A stretch of DNA of 64,000 bases from Rozella allomycis CSF55 (Eukaryota; Rozellomycota), in NCBI GenBank assembly GCA_000442015.1, contig KE560907.1, positions 1 through 64,000 of the forward strand, in the 5' to 3' direction. Positions 8,431 through 19,386 of this stretch are shown here, one piece after another. Made by a program: the position numbers and the translations under genes. The number at the start of each line of letters is the position of its first letter. Position 1 is the stretch's first letter. The notes below the pieces were generated by a model that worked only from the letters and a program-made list of their open reading frames with translations, was not told the origin of the DNA and did no database searches.

Positions 8431-11416
8431 ATGACGCGTCTGGAATCGAAAAAGTAAATGCGATGATTCGGGAATATAGAACGGAGACTAATGCTTCAAA
8501 ATTAAGCTTTGATTTCAGAAGAGGGTCTAGACAGTCCATAACCGGATCAAAAATCTCACTTACCAAGACGGGCTCCATTGCTCGAATCAGGCAAAGCATT
8601 ATGCCTGATAATGTGCCGCAGGCTAATATTCAAGTGTTGGACGATCAGGGGAATGATGTCACACCGGTTTCACTGATACCAAAGAAGAAGACCCAGGGAA
8701 TGGCTAATTCTGGCTCCACTGATACTAAACGATCACACAGCAGTATTGTAAGGTTTATCATGAAAGATTAATAGTCGGAGCAGACGCAGGATTTCTTGCA
8801 CCAGTTTGAATTGAAGCAAATCTCAAATGTTTCGCAGGGNGAATTGAAGCAAATCTCTAATGTATCGCAGGGCGTTTCGAAGAAAGCTCCCACGTCGAAA
8901 TCTCAGTCTACAATGTCTGAAGATGTTGAAGATTCTTCTTCTTATACATCATACGACGATATTCAAGAGTCTCGTGAGCGTAACAGAATACTTTTCTTCG
9001 TGTCATAGAAATAATGGAAGACAAGAACCAACCAGCAATACAGGCAAAGGCATTGACAGAAAAAGACCTTAATATGAAAATCAATATCATTCTAAAAGAA
9101 ACTGAAGACATTTTATTGTATGACTTTCAAGGTAAATGTATTATTCAATGTTTGTAGGTTACTTTGTTCCACCAGATTCAATTGAAATGGATATGGCCAA
9201 AGCACAGAATATGAGATATCAGCAGGTTACATTCAGTTATAATCAATATTAGATTTTAGAGTCGAGAAGCAGAGCGGTTAATTTNTTAAATTTAGTTATA
9301 ATCAATAGTAGATTTTGGAGTCGAGAAGCAGAGCGGTCAATTTAGTTGAGCGAGGAATGCAAACATTACCAAGACTATATAAAAATAAAGACACTCAAGC
9401 TACCGCAAGAAAGCAAATAAATGTTGAATCACAAGTTAATGAGTGGAGCATTTTTGATATTTATGAAGAATTAGCAAGGGAAGAAAATCAAAAGTAAGAA
9501 AAGATAATTTTCATGTTACAGAAACGCGGATGCTCTGGAAGGAGATCCATTGGCTCTGAATAATGCCAAAAGTGATTCTCAGGGATTTAAAGAGAGTGGA
9601 AATATGACTGAAATATCTGAAGATCTATTTGCGTCAATGGATATAGATACAGTGTCAGAGTTTGCTTCATTAATGAGTACAGAAGCTACTGGCAATTCTG
9701 TGTCGGCAGCTCCAGGAGCACAAACTGCTCAGGGCAAACAACTTCAAATGCTTATGCAAGCTGAAATACCAAAACTTTCTCAATTTGATCAAGAATCTTT
9801 GATGGAATCTCTGCGAATAATGGAGAATGCTATTGTAGAAAACAATAATTTTGCAAAACTTTTTGCTTATAGAAATATTAAAGATCCAATGGAGAGAGAA
9901 ATTTCAAATGAATCCAATAATGATCTTGTTGACGACAATGAAGAACAAGCCGAGTCCAAAGTTGTTTCTGATGTTAATTCTTTAGCAACTCACCTTCCTT
10001 CTCTGCAGAATCTTTGGACATTTAGATGTGATCTTGTGAAAGGAAGACCAGTGTTGGGAATAGCATGGAATAAGAAAGACTCTGTACTTTAATTTGAACA
10101 TCTTAAGAATAGGATATTCTAGCTGTTTGCTATGGTGAAATGAATGCATTGATTCCAGGGTCTTCTGTCCATGCAAAGACTAAAGGGGTTGTTCTTTGTT
10201 GGTCTCTTTCAAACATTGAAGTAAATTGTTTTTGAAATGATAAAAGTATCCACAAAGAATTTACAAAAAAGATTCGGCAGCCATCTGTGTTGACTTTTCT
10301 AGTTGTAATCCATACCTTTTAGCTGCTGGTTTCGCCGATGGTAGCATTAGAATTTATGATGTCAGAGAAAGGCATGACGAAGCAGTTTTAGATTCATCGT
10401 AAGAAAATTAACTTTAATAAATATTTGTGAAACTGGTGGAAAGCACCATGAGGCCGTTTGGGATGTAAGATGGATAGAACGTGAAAAGCTCAACGGAGAA
10501 GAAAATTCACAAAAGGAAAGCCTAATTTCGGTTTCAAATGATAGCAGAATTTGCCAATGGATGTTGCGAAAGGGGTTAGAATATTCTGGTAACGTTTTGT
10601 CAGCATTTTTGTGAGATTTAATGGTTATGAGAAGAATATCAAAAGCTCAAACAAGTGAAAAGAATATGACATCATCTGTTATCTCTAGACATACTGGAGG
10701 TCTTTGCTTGGAATTCCACCCAGAAGATTCCGCCATGTAAATATACCATTGTAAAAATAAAAGATATCTAGTAGGAACAGAGGACGGGGATATTCATAGA
10801 TGTTCTTGTTCTTACAATGAGCAATATCTGGAAACATACATTGGGCATTCTGGGCCAGTCTATAAAGTTAAATCATCGCCATTCTTAAGTTCTGCTTTTC
10901 TTTCGTGCTCAGCCGATTGGTCTGTTTGTCTTTGGACTTTGGAAAACACCACGCCAACATTTAAATTTCAATCTGGAAGAGACGCAATCACAGATGTTGC
11001 TTGGTCACCCTTGAGTTCAACTGTTTTTGCCAACACGACAAAAGATGGAAGAATTGAAATTTGGGATCTTCGATCATCCACGTAAGTTTTATTTATATTT
11101 AGCATCAGACTCGATCCATGTGTGACTCATACAGTTCTTGACAGAGTTTTGACTTGCGTTTCATTTGCACCAGACGGGCCAATTGTTTTAACTGGTGATG
11201 ACAATGGGTCTATTTCAGTGTATAAACTAACTAGAGTGTNCAGTGTATAAACTAACCAGAGTGTATTCAGAGGCAGTGATGGAACGAATCACATCAAGAA
11301 TTTTAGGAAGTAACTCAAATTTGTACAATGCTGAAAACGATAGAAAATATCAAGCGCAAGAGTTGCAAGATATTTTGAAAAACAAAAATTTGCTTTTGGA
11401 AAATAAAAAGAAATAA
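8431..11416 (+). CDS. DNAI4: Axonemal dynein intermediate chain (DNAI4/WDR78 type)
   Basis: This WD-repeat protein fits the DNAI4/WDR78 (IC138-like) intermediate chain of the inner-arm I1/f dynein. Diagnostic segments in order: VLDDQGNDVTP, ERGMQTLPRLYKNKDTQ, NLWTFRCDLVKGRPVLGIAWN, YLVGTEDGDIHRCSCSYNEQ, GHSGPVYKV and SCSADWSVCLW. The start at 8431 follows from a 26-nt intron at 8454-8479 that joins MTRLESK to KTETNASKLSFD. About a dozen introns of 26-29 nt are visible; one at 10399-10427 seems to end in TG rather than AG. Single-N joins with duplicated flanks interrupt the gene at 8840, 9285 and 11240. Its presence implies a motile flagellated stage. Confidence 0.92.
8808..8872. repeat. Duplicate pair at assembly join (N at 8840)
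   Basis: A 32-nt stretch coding ELKQISNVSQG occurs on both sides of the N with two base differences. It is probably one locus represented twice by overlapping contig ends. Confidence 0.75.
9217..9345. repeat. Duplicate pair at assembly join (N at 9285)
   Basis: About 55 nt covering the end of an intron and the start of the exon ILESRSRAVN recur on both sides of the N with a few substitutions (for example attttaga versus attttgga). Probably two alleles of one locus. Confidence 0.72.
10399..10427 (+). other. Candidate 29-nt intron with GT...TG ends (DNAI4)
   Basis: The donor gtaag is normal. The family alignment needs the next exon to read ETGGKHHEAVWDV, which places the acceptor after ...atatttg, ending TG. 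Using the nearest AG (10442-10443) gives the wrong frame and a quick stop. The 29-nt length matches the other introns, so the acceptor is either non-canonical or the result of a base error. Confidence 0.55.
11218..11264. repeat. Duplicate pair at assembly join (N at 11240)
   Basis: About 22 nt (cagtgtataaactaac...agagtgt) recur on both sides of the N with one base change, inside the last exon of the dynein gene. Confidence 0.7.
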
Positions 11417-11458
11417 ATCTTGTTTCATTTTTAGTTAAATGCCTCGACACTGAATTTA

Positions 11459-12525
11459 TTAAAACGACTTGTAGCCCTGGGTTTGTTGTCTTTTGTAATA
11501 ATAGAATCCTCCAGCAGCGGCCAATACCAAAAACACATAAAACCAACTAAAGCCTCCCTCTGAAGAATTCTTTATATTTGAACTGGATGAATTAAAGGAT
11601 GAAAATTTTGAATCACTGTTTCCGTTTTCATTTTGAATTTCTTGTGTTGCAACATAAATTATATCGTGGTTGTCTATGTTAAAAATTAAAAGTGACTACC
11701 AGACACTTCTCCAGTAGCAGCAGTGAATCCAAGGTATCCTTTTGATGGAAGATTCACATTATCAATGGTAAAACAGCTACTCCATTTTCCATCCCCATTA
11801 ACGGATAATTTCACCTATTTAACGTTAGTCACTGAGATTTACCTCCACTTTTTTATCATTATAGGTGATTCTAGCTCTTGTGACATGGTTAACTGCTCTA
11901 AATAATGCCTATAATATCCATGGAAAATGGTTACTTCGCATCCTCCATTTATTGAACCTGATCCATCATTCGCATGATTGAAGACCCTATTCCCATCGTT
12001 GACCATTCCTGACACGTAAGGAAATGAATTCTATTGGTAATACACAAAATATCTTACAGATTGTTTCGAGTTTGCAAAAGTATCAAAGAAGACACCAAGA
12101 CCATTAAATTTGCCAGGTCCACCAAATGCGTCGCCTCTTTCATTTGCCTGTTTCTCCGTAAACCAGAACGCAAAACCGTCCCCATGAACTCTTCTAGATG
12201 GATTTCCATGCACTTTGAATTGGAATTCTACTTCCCAATTCTTCGCTTGTAGTGGCTATTACATGTATTGCATGAACATACTGTTTTGGAAACAATGTAT
12301 CCAGCCTTGGAAGGCACATCCGGTGTGAGTCTTGCATATGAGTATGTGCTAATAACAGTGTTTCCACCATAGTCCCAAAATTTGCTCTCCGAGTCAGAAT
12401 CTTTGTCAGATATGCGTATATTCGTTACCCACATAGGGAGCAAATAGAGAATGTGTTCTTATATGTGAATATTTGATACACGAAATAAGAGACAGTGCAC
12501 AAAGGATAAGAAATGTCGTTTTCAT
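11459..12525 (-). CDS. L-type (legume-like) lectin cargo receptor
   Basis: A type I membrane lectin of the ERGIC-53/VIP36/EMP47 family, which binds high-mannose glycoproteins in the early secretory pathway. It has a signal peptide (MKTTFLILCALSLISC), then FWDYGGNTVIST, RLTPDVPSKAGYIVSK, VHGDGFAFWFTEK and GKFNGLGVFFDTFANSK, which carry the lectin fold and the expected Ca2+ and sugar ligands. A Ser-rich linker leads to one TM helix (SWFYVFLVLAAAGGF) and a short tail YYYKRQQTQGYKSF, with basic residues but no clear KKXX. Several introns of 26-29 nt are removed. Glucosidase II beta, which acts on the same glycoprotein folding pathway, lies 600 bp away. Confidence 0.87.
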
Positions 12526-12560
12526 TGTAACGGAAATTTACGGAGAAATTTTATTTTGCA

Positions 12561-12878
12561 TCACACATGTTTCAGTTCTTTGCCTTTTATCATTCTGTAA
12601 TATCTTTGAATGTACACACCACAAACAGTGATTGCAACTGTTTAAGTAATGGATGTCATATTACGAATTGACGAGAATATGTCGTAGACTAATGGCCGGC
12701 GAGTAATTTTCAGTACATTAACCATTCTACTGTACCATCTGTCTTTTAACCTTAATGGTTTATTAAATGCGGCTAGGTATAAACCATTGGCTAAATTGTA
12801 GATTGAAAATATAGTGATGGCACCCATGGTTCCAACGATTGTATAATTAGTTATTCTCCTGCTGTTGGTGGCTTTCAT
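12561..12878 (-). CDS. Small two-TM membrane protein, unknown
   Basis: The ORF from the ATG at 12878 reads MKATNSRRITNYTIVGT, a hydrophobic segment, a basic loop (NKPLRLKDRWYSRM), then, after a 27-nt intron, a second hydrophobic segment (LAITVCGVYI) and the basic tail QRYYRMIKGKELKHV. About 100 residues; two TM helices with basic flanks recall small mitochondrial or ER inner-membrane proteins, but I recognise no family. A start further upstream is possible because the frame stays open into AGADQII. It ends 35 bp before the lectin start on the same strand. Confidence 0.5.
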
Positions 12879-12966
12879 TATTATTTGGTCTGCACCTGCA
12901 ACAATTTCACTTTTAAATAGGACAAGTATATTTTACTCTACCGTCTCCATTAGGAATTTCTGAATT

Positions 12967-13172
12967 GTGAAAATGCATTCAATTGACAGAAAAATATTAA
13001 TTAATGTCGATATAACCTCATTAACTTTCTTATGGAATATTAATAGAAATTTATTTATAATTCCAGATGGTAAAAACCATCTGAATCAAGTGATGAAGAT
13101 TCGGTTAGCAAAAGGCTATCATCGCATGCTGCTGGTGTTGAAAACCCTTTTAATTATGAAATAAACATTTGA
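12967..13172 (+). CDS. Possible small gene, exon structure unresolved
   Basis: An ORF of 65 codons starts at 12967. Its 3' part is more protein-like in another frame, which gives an acidic Ser-rich tail (DEDSVSKRLSSHAAGVENPF) ending near 13172. An intron near 13060-13100 might join the two, but I found no clean pair of sites. The 3' end would overlap the last codons of glucosidase II beta on the other strand. It could be spurious. Confidence 0.22.
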
Positions 13173-15183
13173 TTACTAATCAAATATTCACATTTATTTG
13201 GTTCTTCACAAGATTCAAAAGTTTCCTTGTCAGAACATTCCAATTGAACCTTTAGAAGAATAAATCAATTCATTTACTTTAACAGAACGATAAGGTCCAT
13301 TCCAACATTTATCCCCATTTTTATAATCCATAACTGAATAATTTTCGCTTTCATTCCATCCAGAAAATTTTCCTAACGAAATTGTTTCAGATCCAGTGTG
13401 TTGTGTTACTTTATCAAACAAGCACAATTCAAATTCATAACTATTCTTAAATTAATTTAAATTTACGATAAAGATTTTAATTTGAAACATTTATTCACCA
13501 ATGGCCAAAATTCATTACTCTTCCCAACATCCAATTGAAGCTTCTTGTTTAAATCTTTAATTTGTGAATCTATTTCTTCAATTTCAGAATTCATTTTATC
13601 AATTTCAATCTTTTTCTTTTCAATCTCACTTTTGGCATTCGCTTCTCCGCTTCTAAAGGAATCAATTGCTGTCTTGACAAACTTTAATGGAGAAAGCCAA
13701 CTTTTATCCTTCTTCTTCAAATCTTCGTTTTCTTCTTCTTTGCTGTCTTCATACGTTTCTTCATCATTTAAAAAGTCGCGATATTCATCCCTCGCTTCTA
13801 CAGCCAATTCTGATGAAATTTCACCATCAATGTTAATTTTATCCAAAATATTTTTCAATCTTTCTATTTTATCGTTTTCAGTTGGAGTGCCTATTTTTTC
13901 TTCTTCAACTTTTAAGACTTCATCTAATTCTTTCTTTTTATTTTCTGCTTCCTGTAATTGTAACTTTAGATACTCTAATTTCTTTTCAAGATCTTTCAAT
14001 TTATTCAATTCCTTCTCTCTTTCCTGTTTCCCAGTTTCAATATATCTTTTCTTTNTGGCATTCGCTTCTCCGCTTCTAAAGGAATCAATTGCTGTCTTGA
14101 CAAACTTTAATGGAGAAAGCCAACTTTTATCCTTCTTCTTCAAATCTTCGTTTTCTTCTTCTTTGCTGTCTTCATACATTTCTTCATCATTTAAAAAGTC
14201 GCGATATTCATCCCTCGCTTCTACAACCAATTCTGATGAAATTTCACCATCAATGTTAATTTTATCCAAAATATTTTTCAATCTTTTTATTTTATCGTTT
14301 TCAGTTGGAGTGCCTATTTTTTCTTCTTCAACTTTTAAGACTTCATCTAATTCTTTCTTTTTATTTTCTGCTTCCTGTAATTGTAACTTTAGATATTCTA
14401 ATTTCTTTTCAAGATCTTGCAGTTTAATCAATTCCTTCTCTCTTTCCTGTTTCCCAGTTTCAATATATCTTTTCTTCNTTGTAATTGTAACCTTAGATAT
14501 TCCAATTTCTTTTCAAGATCTTGCAATTTATTAAATTCCTTCTCTCTTTCCTGTTTCCTAGTTTCAATATATCTTTTCTTTACTTTCAAACCTTCCTCAA
14601 CAACTTTTAAAGTCTCCAATTTGCTTAGATTTTCCAACTTGTTTATCTCAGCACATTTTGAAGGACAATCAATTCTTCCGTCATATTCATCAGACCCATC
14701 ACAACAGTCTATTAAAAAAGTTATATATCATTTACCACACACTCCATCGTTTACTCTTGAAGACTTTATAAATCCAGGTACATGTCCCTTATTGATGCAA
14801 TAGAATTTGCCATTTTGACACGCAAACGTTCCTACCTCTATTTGACCCACATTGAATACCAGGCTCGTCAGTTCCATCCTCACAATCGCAAAATCCATCA
14901 TTAACTGAGGCTATCGGAATCGTTTTAGAATTAGAATCGCAATTGAATACCGGTCCTTTATACAATTCATGCTCTAATTATGATATCGTTATAATCTTAC
15001 TATTTGGAGGAACGCCTTTAATTACATCAGCATGAGTTTCGTAAAGTAGGAACAATATTGGATACAAACATGCTAAAAGCATCCTACTGCGCCACGGCTA
15101 CGACATCTGGNGACACCTTTAATTACATCAGTGTGTATTTGGCAGAATAGGAACAATATTGGGTACAAACATGCTAAAAGCAT
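13154..15183 (-). CDS. Glucosidase II beta subunit
   Basis: Regulatory subunit of ER glucosidase II, which trims glucose from N-glycans during folding. In order: signal peptide ([13 protein letters not shown]), LDL-receptor-like Cys modules ([22 protein letters not shown]), a long coiled coil rich in E/K (including [15 protein letters not shown]), and a C-terminal MRH domain ([35 protein letters not shown], then [10 protein letters not shown]). Introns of about 28 nt are present. Three single-N joins (14055, 14478, 15111) fall inside it, so the apparent tripling of the coiled coil and doubling of the signal peptide are probably assembly effects. The two signal-peptide copies differ by several residues. 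Confidence 0.88.
13633..14477. repeat. About 422-nt duplicate pair at assembly join (N at 14055)
   Basis: The coiled-coil segment of glucosidase II beta occurs twice, 13633-14054 and 14056-14477, about 98-99% identical. Differences are mostly substitutions (I/K, A/V and T/M changes in the protein). An allelic duplicate at a contig overlap is more likely than a real tandem repeat. Confidence 0.75.
14382..14581. repeat. Third copy of the coiled-coil start (N at 14478)
   Basis: About 100 nt before the N recur after it with several substitutions ([13 protein letters not shown] versus [13 protein letters not shown]). With the copy at 13940-14054 this makes three different versions of one short segment. 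More than two haplotypes, or real repeats, would explain that. Confidence 0.65.
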
Positions 15184-15211
15184 CCTACTGCGCCACGGCT
15201 ATGGCATCTGT
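15013..15211. repeat. Duplicate pair over the glucosidase II beta start (N at 15111)
   Basis: Two copies of about 98 nt carry the start codon and signal peptide. They differ enough to change the end of the signal peptide (LLYETHAD versus LFCQIHTD), more than the coding duplicates elsewhere. Confidence 0.68.
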
Positions 15212-15316
15212 ATCATCTAAACTATATATAAATCTTCATCCAAACCAATTATTGCTACTTTCTTGGTTTTCCAATCAACTTTGATAAATGCTGATTGACA
15301 ATCCTGCGCCACAAAC

Positions 15317-16396
15317 ATGGAATCATGTTGTTGTCCAAGAAATCCAAAGAATGTAACAGCAGATTACACATGCTCTGATTGTGGATTACCCATACCAGAA
15401 ATAATAGCCGCCACCAGAAATTTAGAATTAGAAATTGACGAGCTACGCCAAAAGTATGACGAAATAATAGAGCAATTGAATTTAAAAGAGGAAGAGCTGG
15501 ATAAAATATCATTAGAAAATATAAAGCTTCGAGAGACTGAAAAGTACTTGTCGTCTCAGGTGCAGCGCCTTTCGGAACATCTAAGTGATGAATCAGAGCT
15601 GCGCAAAAAGCATGAAAAGGAAAGAGACGAGCTTAATTGCGAAGTGGAAGAGTTGACAAAAAAGCTCTTTGAAGAAGCTAATAGCATGGTTCAAAAGGAA
15701 ACAAAGGCCAGACATTCCATTCAAACGAGTATGAAGCTGTTGGAAGAAAAGGTTAAATATTTAGAAAAAGAAAACGAAAGATTGTCGAAAAGCGGGGTGG
15801 ATGATAGAGACAGGAATCTTACAGAATCTGTAGTGTTTACAAACGAGGTGACGTCTCTCTTTGAATTTGGCGATCAATTTCCTGATGAAGTCTTTGATGC
15901 CATTTCAGATGTATCATTTTCAAAATTTGTTAATTATTTACTCTATTTAACCACTGGAAGCAAGCTAGACTTTTTCGACCACGAGTTTATTAAAGAAATC
16001 ATGGACACTACCATCTTTCCGTGCATTCTGTTTGATAAAGTTGATCCCAAAAAGCTGCTAGATGCTATAGTAGAATTAAAAGTAGAAATAGAGTCTGGGA
16101 ACGGAAATCCAAAAGGAGATTGCGAGCTTTGTGGAGAGCCTGTAGAAATCGCGGCATCGACCGTACGCTTGGATGGAAAGAATATGAATGCGGATATTTT
16201 CTGCACAGAGAAAATTAATTCGGTGGTTTATTTAGTAAAGATATTGAAACAATTAAAATCCATGGAACAGATGAAATCATTTGAAATGGAAACAAGTTAT
16301 CTTTTGTTCATTAATGCAATTAGACGAATATTTTATGCTAATCACAATATGACTAGAGTGATGCTGATGTTTGATAATTACATTGGCGTTGAATAA
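15317..16396 (+). CDS. Sec2/Rabin8-type Rab guanine nucleotide exchange factor
   Basis: A single-exon gene for a 359-residue protein. A short N-terminal Cys cluster (CSDCGLPIPE) is followed by a long coiled coil (about residues 30-160) holding the Sec2 core ELTKKLFEEANSMVQKE, which in Sec2p, Rabin8 and GRAB activates Sec4/Rab8 for exocytosis. The C-terminal half (about 185-359) is globular, with a CELCGEP pair, like the C-terminal part of Rabin8 relatives. Rab8 also serves cilium growth, which would fit a flagellated cell. The absence of introns is unusual for this window. The start is the first ATG of the frame. Confidence 0.82.
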   Translation: MESCCCPRNPKNVTADYTCSDCGLPIPEIIAATRNLELEIDELRQKYDEIIEQLNLKEEELDKISLENIKLRETEKYLSSQVQRLSEHLSDESELRKKHEKERDELNCEVEELTKKLFEEANSMVQKETKARHSIQTSMKLLEEKVKYLEKENERLSKSGVDDRDRNLTESVVFTNEVTSLFEFGDQFPDEVFDAISDVSFSKFVNYLLYLTTGSKLDFFDHEFIKEIMDTTIFPCILFDKVDPKKLLDAIVELKVEIESGNGNPKGDCELCGEPVEIAASTVRLDGKNMNADIFCTEKINSVVYLVKILKQLKSMEQMKSFEMETSYLLFINAIRRIFYANHNMTRVMLMFDNYIGVE

Positions 16397-16479
16397 AATA
16401 AAATCTATTACATAATTTATGAATTATATTGTTTTATGTTTTTCACATTAAGAATTTAAGATGTGGCAAAGCATTTTTG

Positions 16480-18583
16480 ATGCCAATTAATGTTCAAGAG
16501 TTTGCTTCGCAGCAAAGAAAATTGTTGGAAATCGAAAGAAACTATGATGTTGAAGAGAGGAGCCGTTTATTATCAACACTGACGAATAATCAACTAGCAC
16601 AGCGTGGTTTAGCAATTCTCAAACTAAAGGTAGAGTCAACAGCAACAGGACTTGGAGGAAAAATGTAGTATTTTATTTTAAGAATAGTTTTAGATTAGTA
16701 ACTCTTGAGAGCATAAATTCTGGGGAAGATTTAACAAATGTAGACAAAACTAAGAGTGGAGATATTGTTTCAGTAAAGTGGAACAAGGAAGATGAAAAAA
16801 ATAAAGATTTGACTATGAATCTCACTGGGATTGTCTACAAAGTTTTGCAAAATAAAATTACGATTGCATTTAAAGATGATGTTGAATTTCCTGATGGATT
16901 TGAAGAAAAGACATTAAAAATGTAAAAATAACGATGTGATGAACAAATAGAATACATTTAACAAATGAAGTTTCTTACAAACGGATGATTGAAGCGATAG
17001 ATCATTTAGAAAAGAATTATGATAAGATGATGAATTTTCAAACATTAATTGGAAGTTTTCAACCAACATTTTCACAATCTATAGAAAGCATTCCAAATGC
17101 ACAATATTTCATGGAAAATTCTCAAAGATTTTTGTACAATCAATTTTTAAATGAGTCTCAAATTGATGCAATTTTGCTTTCTCTTTTATCCGAACAAATT
17201 TCATTCATCCATGGACCCCCTGGTAATTAGTTGTTTGAAATGTTAAAGGCACTGGGAAAACTTGCACGTTGATTGAAATAATACAACAATTAAATAAACC
17301 GAAATTGAATTTTATTGAAAAGCCTTTGCGCATTCTAGTCACGGCGCCAAGCAACATTGCAGTTGATAACATTGTTGAAAGGTTGAGCAATGCGGGGGTT
17401 GATTGTTTGAGAATTGGACATCCAGCCAGAATTCTGGAATCTATTTTCAAAACTTCTTTGGATTACAAAATAAAATATTCAAATGAATCTTTGATTGTTA
17501 AAGACATTAGAAAGGAAATTGATGATTTGTTGGCGTCTGTTTCTAAAAAGAGGGGAAAAAGAAGAAAAGTTTGGAGTGAAATCAAATTGCTAAGAAAAGA
17601 ATACAAAGAAAGAGAAAGAAATATTTCTTCATTGTTTATTAAGAATTCAAATATAATTTGTTCAACTTTAAATGGAACTGCACAGAAATTGTTACGAGAC
17701 GAAGAATTCGATGTTCTTATAGTAGACGAATGCTCACAAGCTTTGTTAGCTGAATGTTTAATTCCTTTTCCAAAGTGCAAAAGAGTTATTTTCGCTGGCG
17801 ATCCATTTCAATTGCCTCCAACCGTTCAAAACCCAAACGCAAAAGATCTCGAAGAAACTGTTTTTGATTTATTTAAAAAATTCAATAAAAAGGAATATAA
17901 AAATCTTTCTCGTTTATTAAACATTCAATATCGAATGAACGATAGGATTAACAATTGGTCTTCAAATGAATTCTACAATGGCAAACTCATTTCTCATCAT
18001 TCAGTAAAAAATCATTTACTTTCGGATTTAAACAAAAATTTTAAAGATTCTTTGCTGTCAACACCGTTTCTACTGATAGACACTTTAGGATCAAATTGTT
18101 TTGAAACTGTTCAAGACGACAGCGACGATTCCAAATACAATCAAGGTGAAGCTGATTTGGCTGTCGAACATCTAGAAAAATTAATATCATTAAACATTTC
18201 TCAAGATTCAATTGCCATTATCTCTCCATACAATGCTCAAGTACAATAACCTCTTTTATTTCAAAGGTTTCTCTTCTACGTTCCTTAATTAAACACAAAT
18301 ATTTAAACGTAGAAATTGGTTCAGTTGATGGGTTTCAAGGCAGAGAAAAGGAAGCAGTCATAATATCTCTCGTAAGATCCAATGATCATAACGATATTGG
18401 ATTTCTCTCAGAAACAAGGAGAACTAATGTCGCTATAACTCGTGCTAAAAGGCATGTATGTATTATCGGCAACAGTGAAACCTTGACCAGCTTCCCCTTT
18501 TTTGAGCGCCTAGTACACTTTATTTTTTCATTTGATAGGTCGATTACATCATGGAAAACTGCGAAGTTGAATATCTGCAATAA
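16480..18583 (+). CDS. SMUBP2/IGHMBP2-like superfamily 1 helicase
   Basis: An SF1B (Upf1-like) helicase of the IGHMBP2/Hcs1 type, acting on RNA or DNA 5' to 3'. The N-terminal segment QEFASQQRKLLEIERNYDVE and LAILKLKVESTATGLGGK are typical. Walker A is GPPGTGKT, split by a 26-nt intron; other motifs are APSNIAVDNIVERL, VDECSQALLAE, AGDPFQLPPTV, LNIQYRMN, SVDGFQGREKEAVI and RRTNVAITRAKRH. The last intron (gtacac...gatag, 26 nt) gives the ending LVDYIMENCEVEYLQ. The C-terminal R3H and zinc finger of the animal protein are absent, as in yeast Hcs1. Five introns of 26-29 nt are seen. Confidence 0.9.
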
Positions 18584-18665
18584 ATTTCTTGCCATTAAAT
18601 TATTGATTGTAACATTACGAATTTGTTTCTTCCCTCCCAATGTTATTGTTTACACTACAGAGAAA

Positions 18666-19323
18666 ATGTCAGATTCTGAAAGTGTTGCATCTGAATCCAA
18701 GCAAAAAGAACCAACCATCGGAGTAATTAAAATAATTGCAATTTAAAAGACCTACGTCGGTGAAAGAAATGAGAAAGGTGAAAGACACGGTAAAGGGCGA
18801 AACACTTTTCCCAATGGCGACGTTTACGACGGTCAATATTTAAACGGCAAAAGAAATGGGTTTGGAGTCTATTTCTTTAAAAATGGAGCATTTTATAAAG
18901 GCGAATATCTTGATCACATGAGGCATGGAAAAGGATTGTTTCTTTATCCTGATGGAACAAGATATCAAGGTATATATTTCACTATGAATTCATAAAGGCG
19001 AATTTAAAAATAACAAGAGATCTGGAGAAGGAACTTACACATATCTTAATGGTGATGTATACCAAGGAAAATGGGAAAATGATCTAAAGAGCGGCGAGGG
19101 TATTTACACGTACGCTGAAACAGGAAGCAAGAAACAGGGAGTTTGGTTGAATGGGGTGCTTCAAGGCCCAGGTCAAATAATTCATGCTGATCATGTAATC
19201 GAAGGAAATTTCAAAGACGGGATAATGCAAGTACCCGCCACAGTTAAATTTAATGCGAACGGTGATGTCATCACGGTGTCTGAAGAGCGTTTCATCGGAA
19301 AGCCATTAACAGTTTCATCATAA
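18666..19323 (+). CDS. RSPH1: Radial spoke head protein 1 homolog (MORN repeats)
   Basis: Six or more MORN repeats, beginning [19 protein letters not shown] and continuing [27 protein letters not shown] and [14 protein letters not shown], then the signature [13 protein letters not shown]. The N-terminal layout and the AETGSK segment fit RSPH1, part of the radial spoke head in motile axonemes. Two introns (27 and 28 nt) are removed; the start follows the helicase by 82 bp. Together with the dynein chain at 8431-11416 it argues for 9+2 flagella. Confidence 0.88.
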
Positions 19324-19386
19324 TAAATGTGAAAAATCATTGTTATGTTAATTTGTTTGTATTTTAATTAATTGTTGGTTTACAAA

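Noticed and set aside
13633-14477. Apparent tandem repeat of the coiled coil in glucosidase II beta.
   Set aside because: The copies meet at a single N and match over their whole length, like nine other joins; an assembly artefact is the simpler cause.
13545-14534. A 329-codon plus-strand ORF opposite glucosidase II beta.
   Set aside because: It is the shadow of the coiled-coil coding strand (S/F-rich) and crosses the N join.
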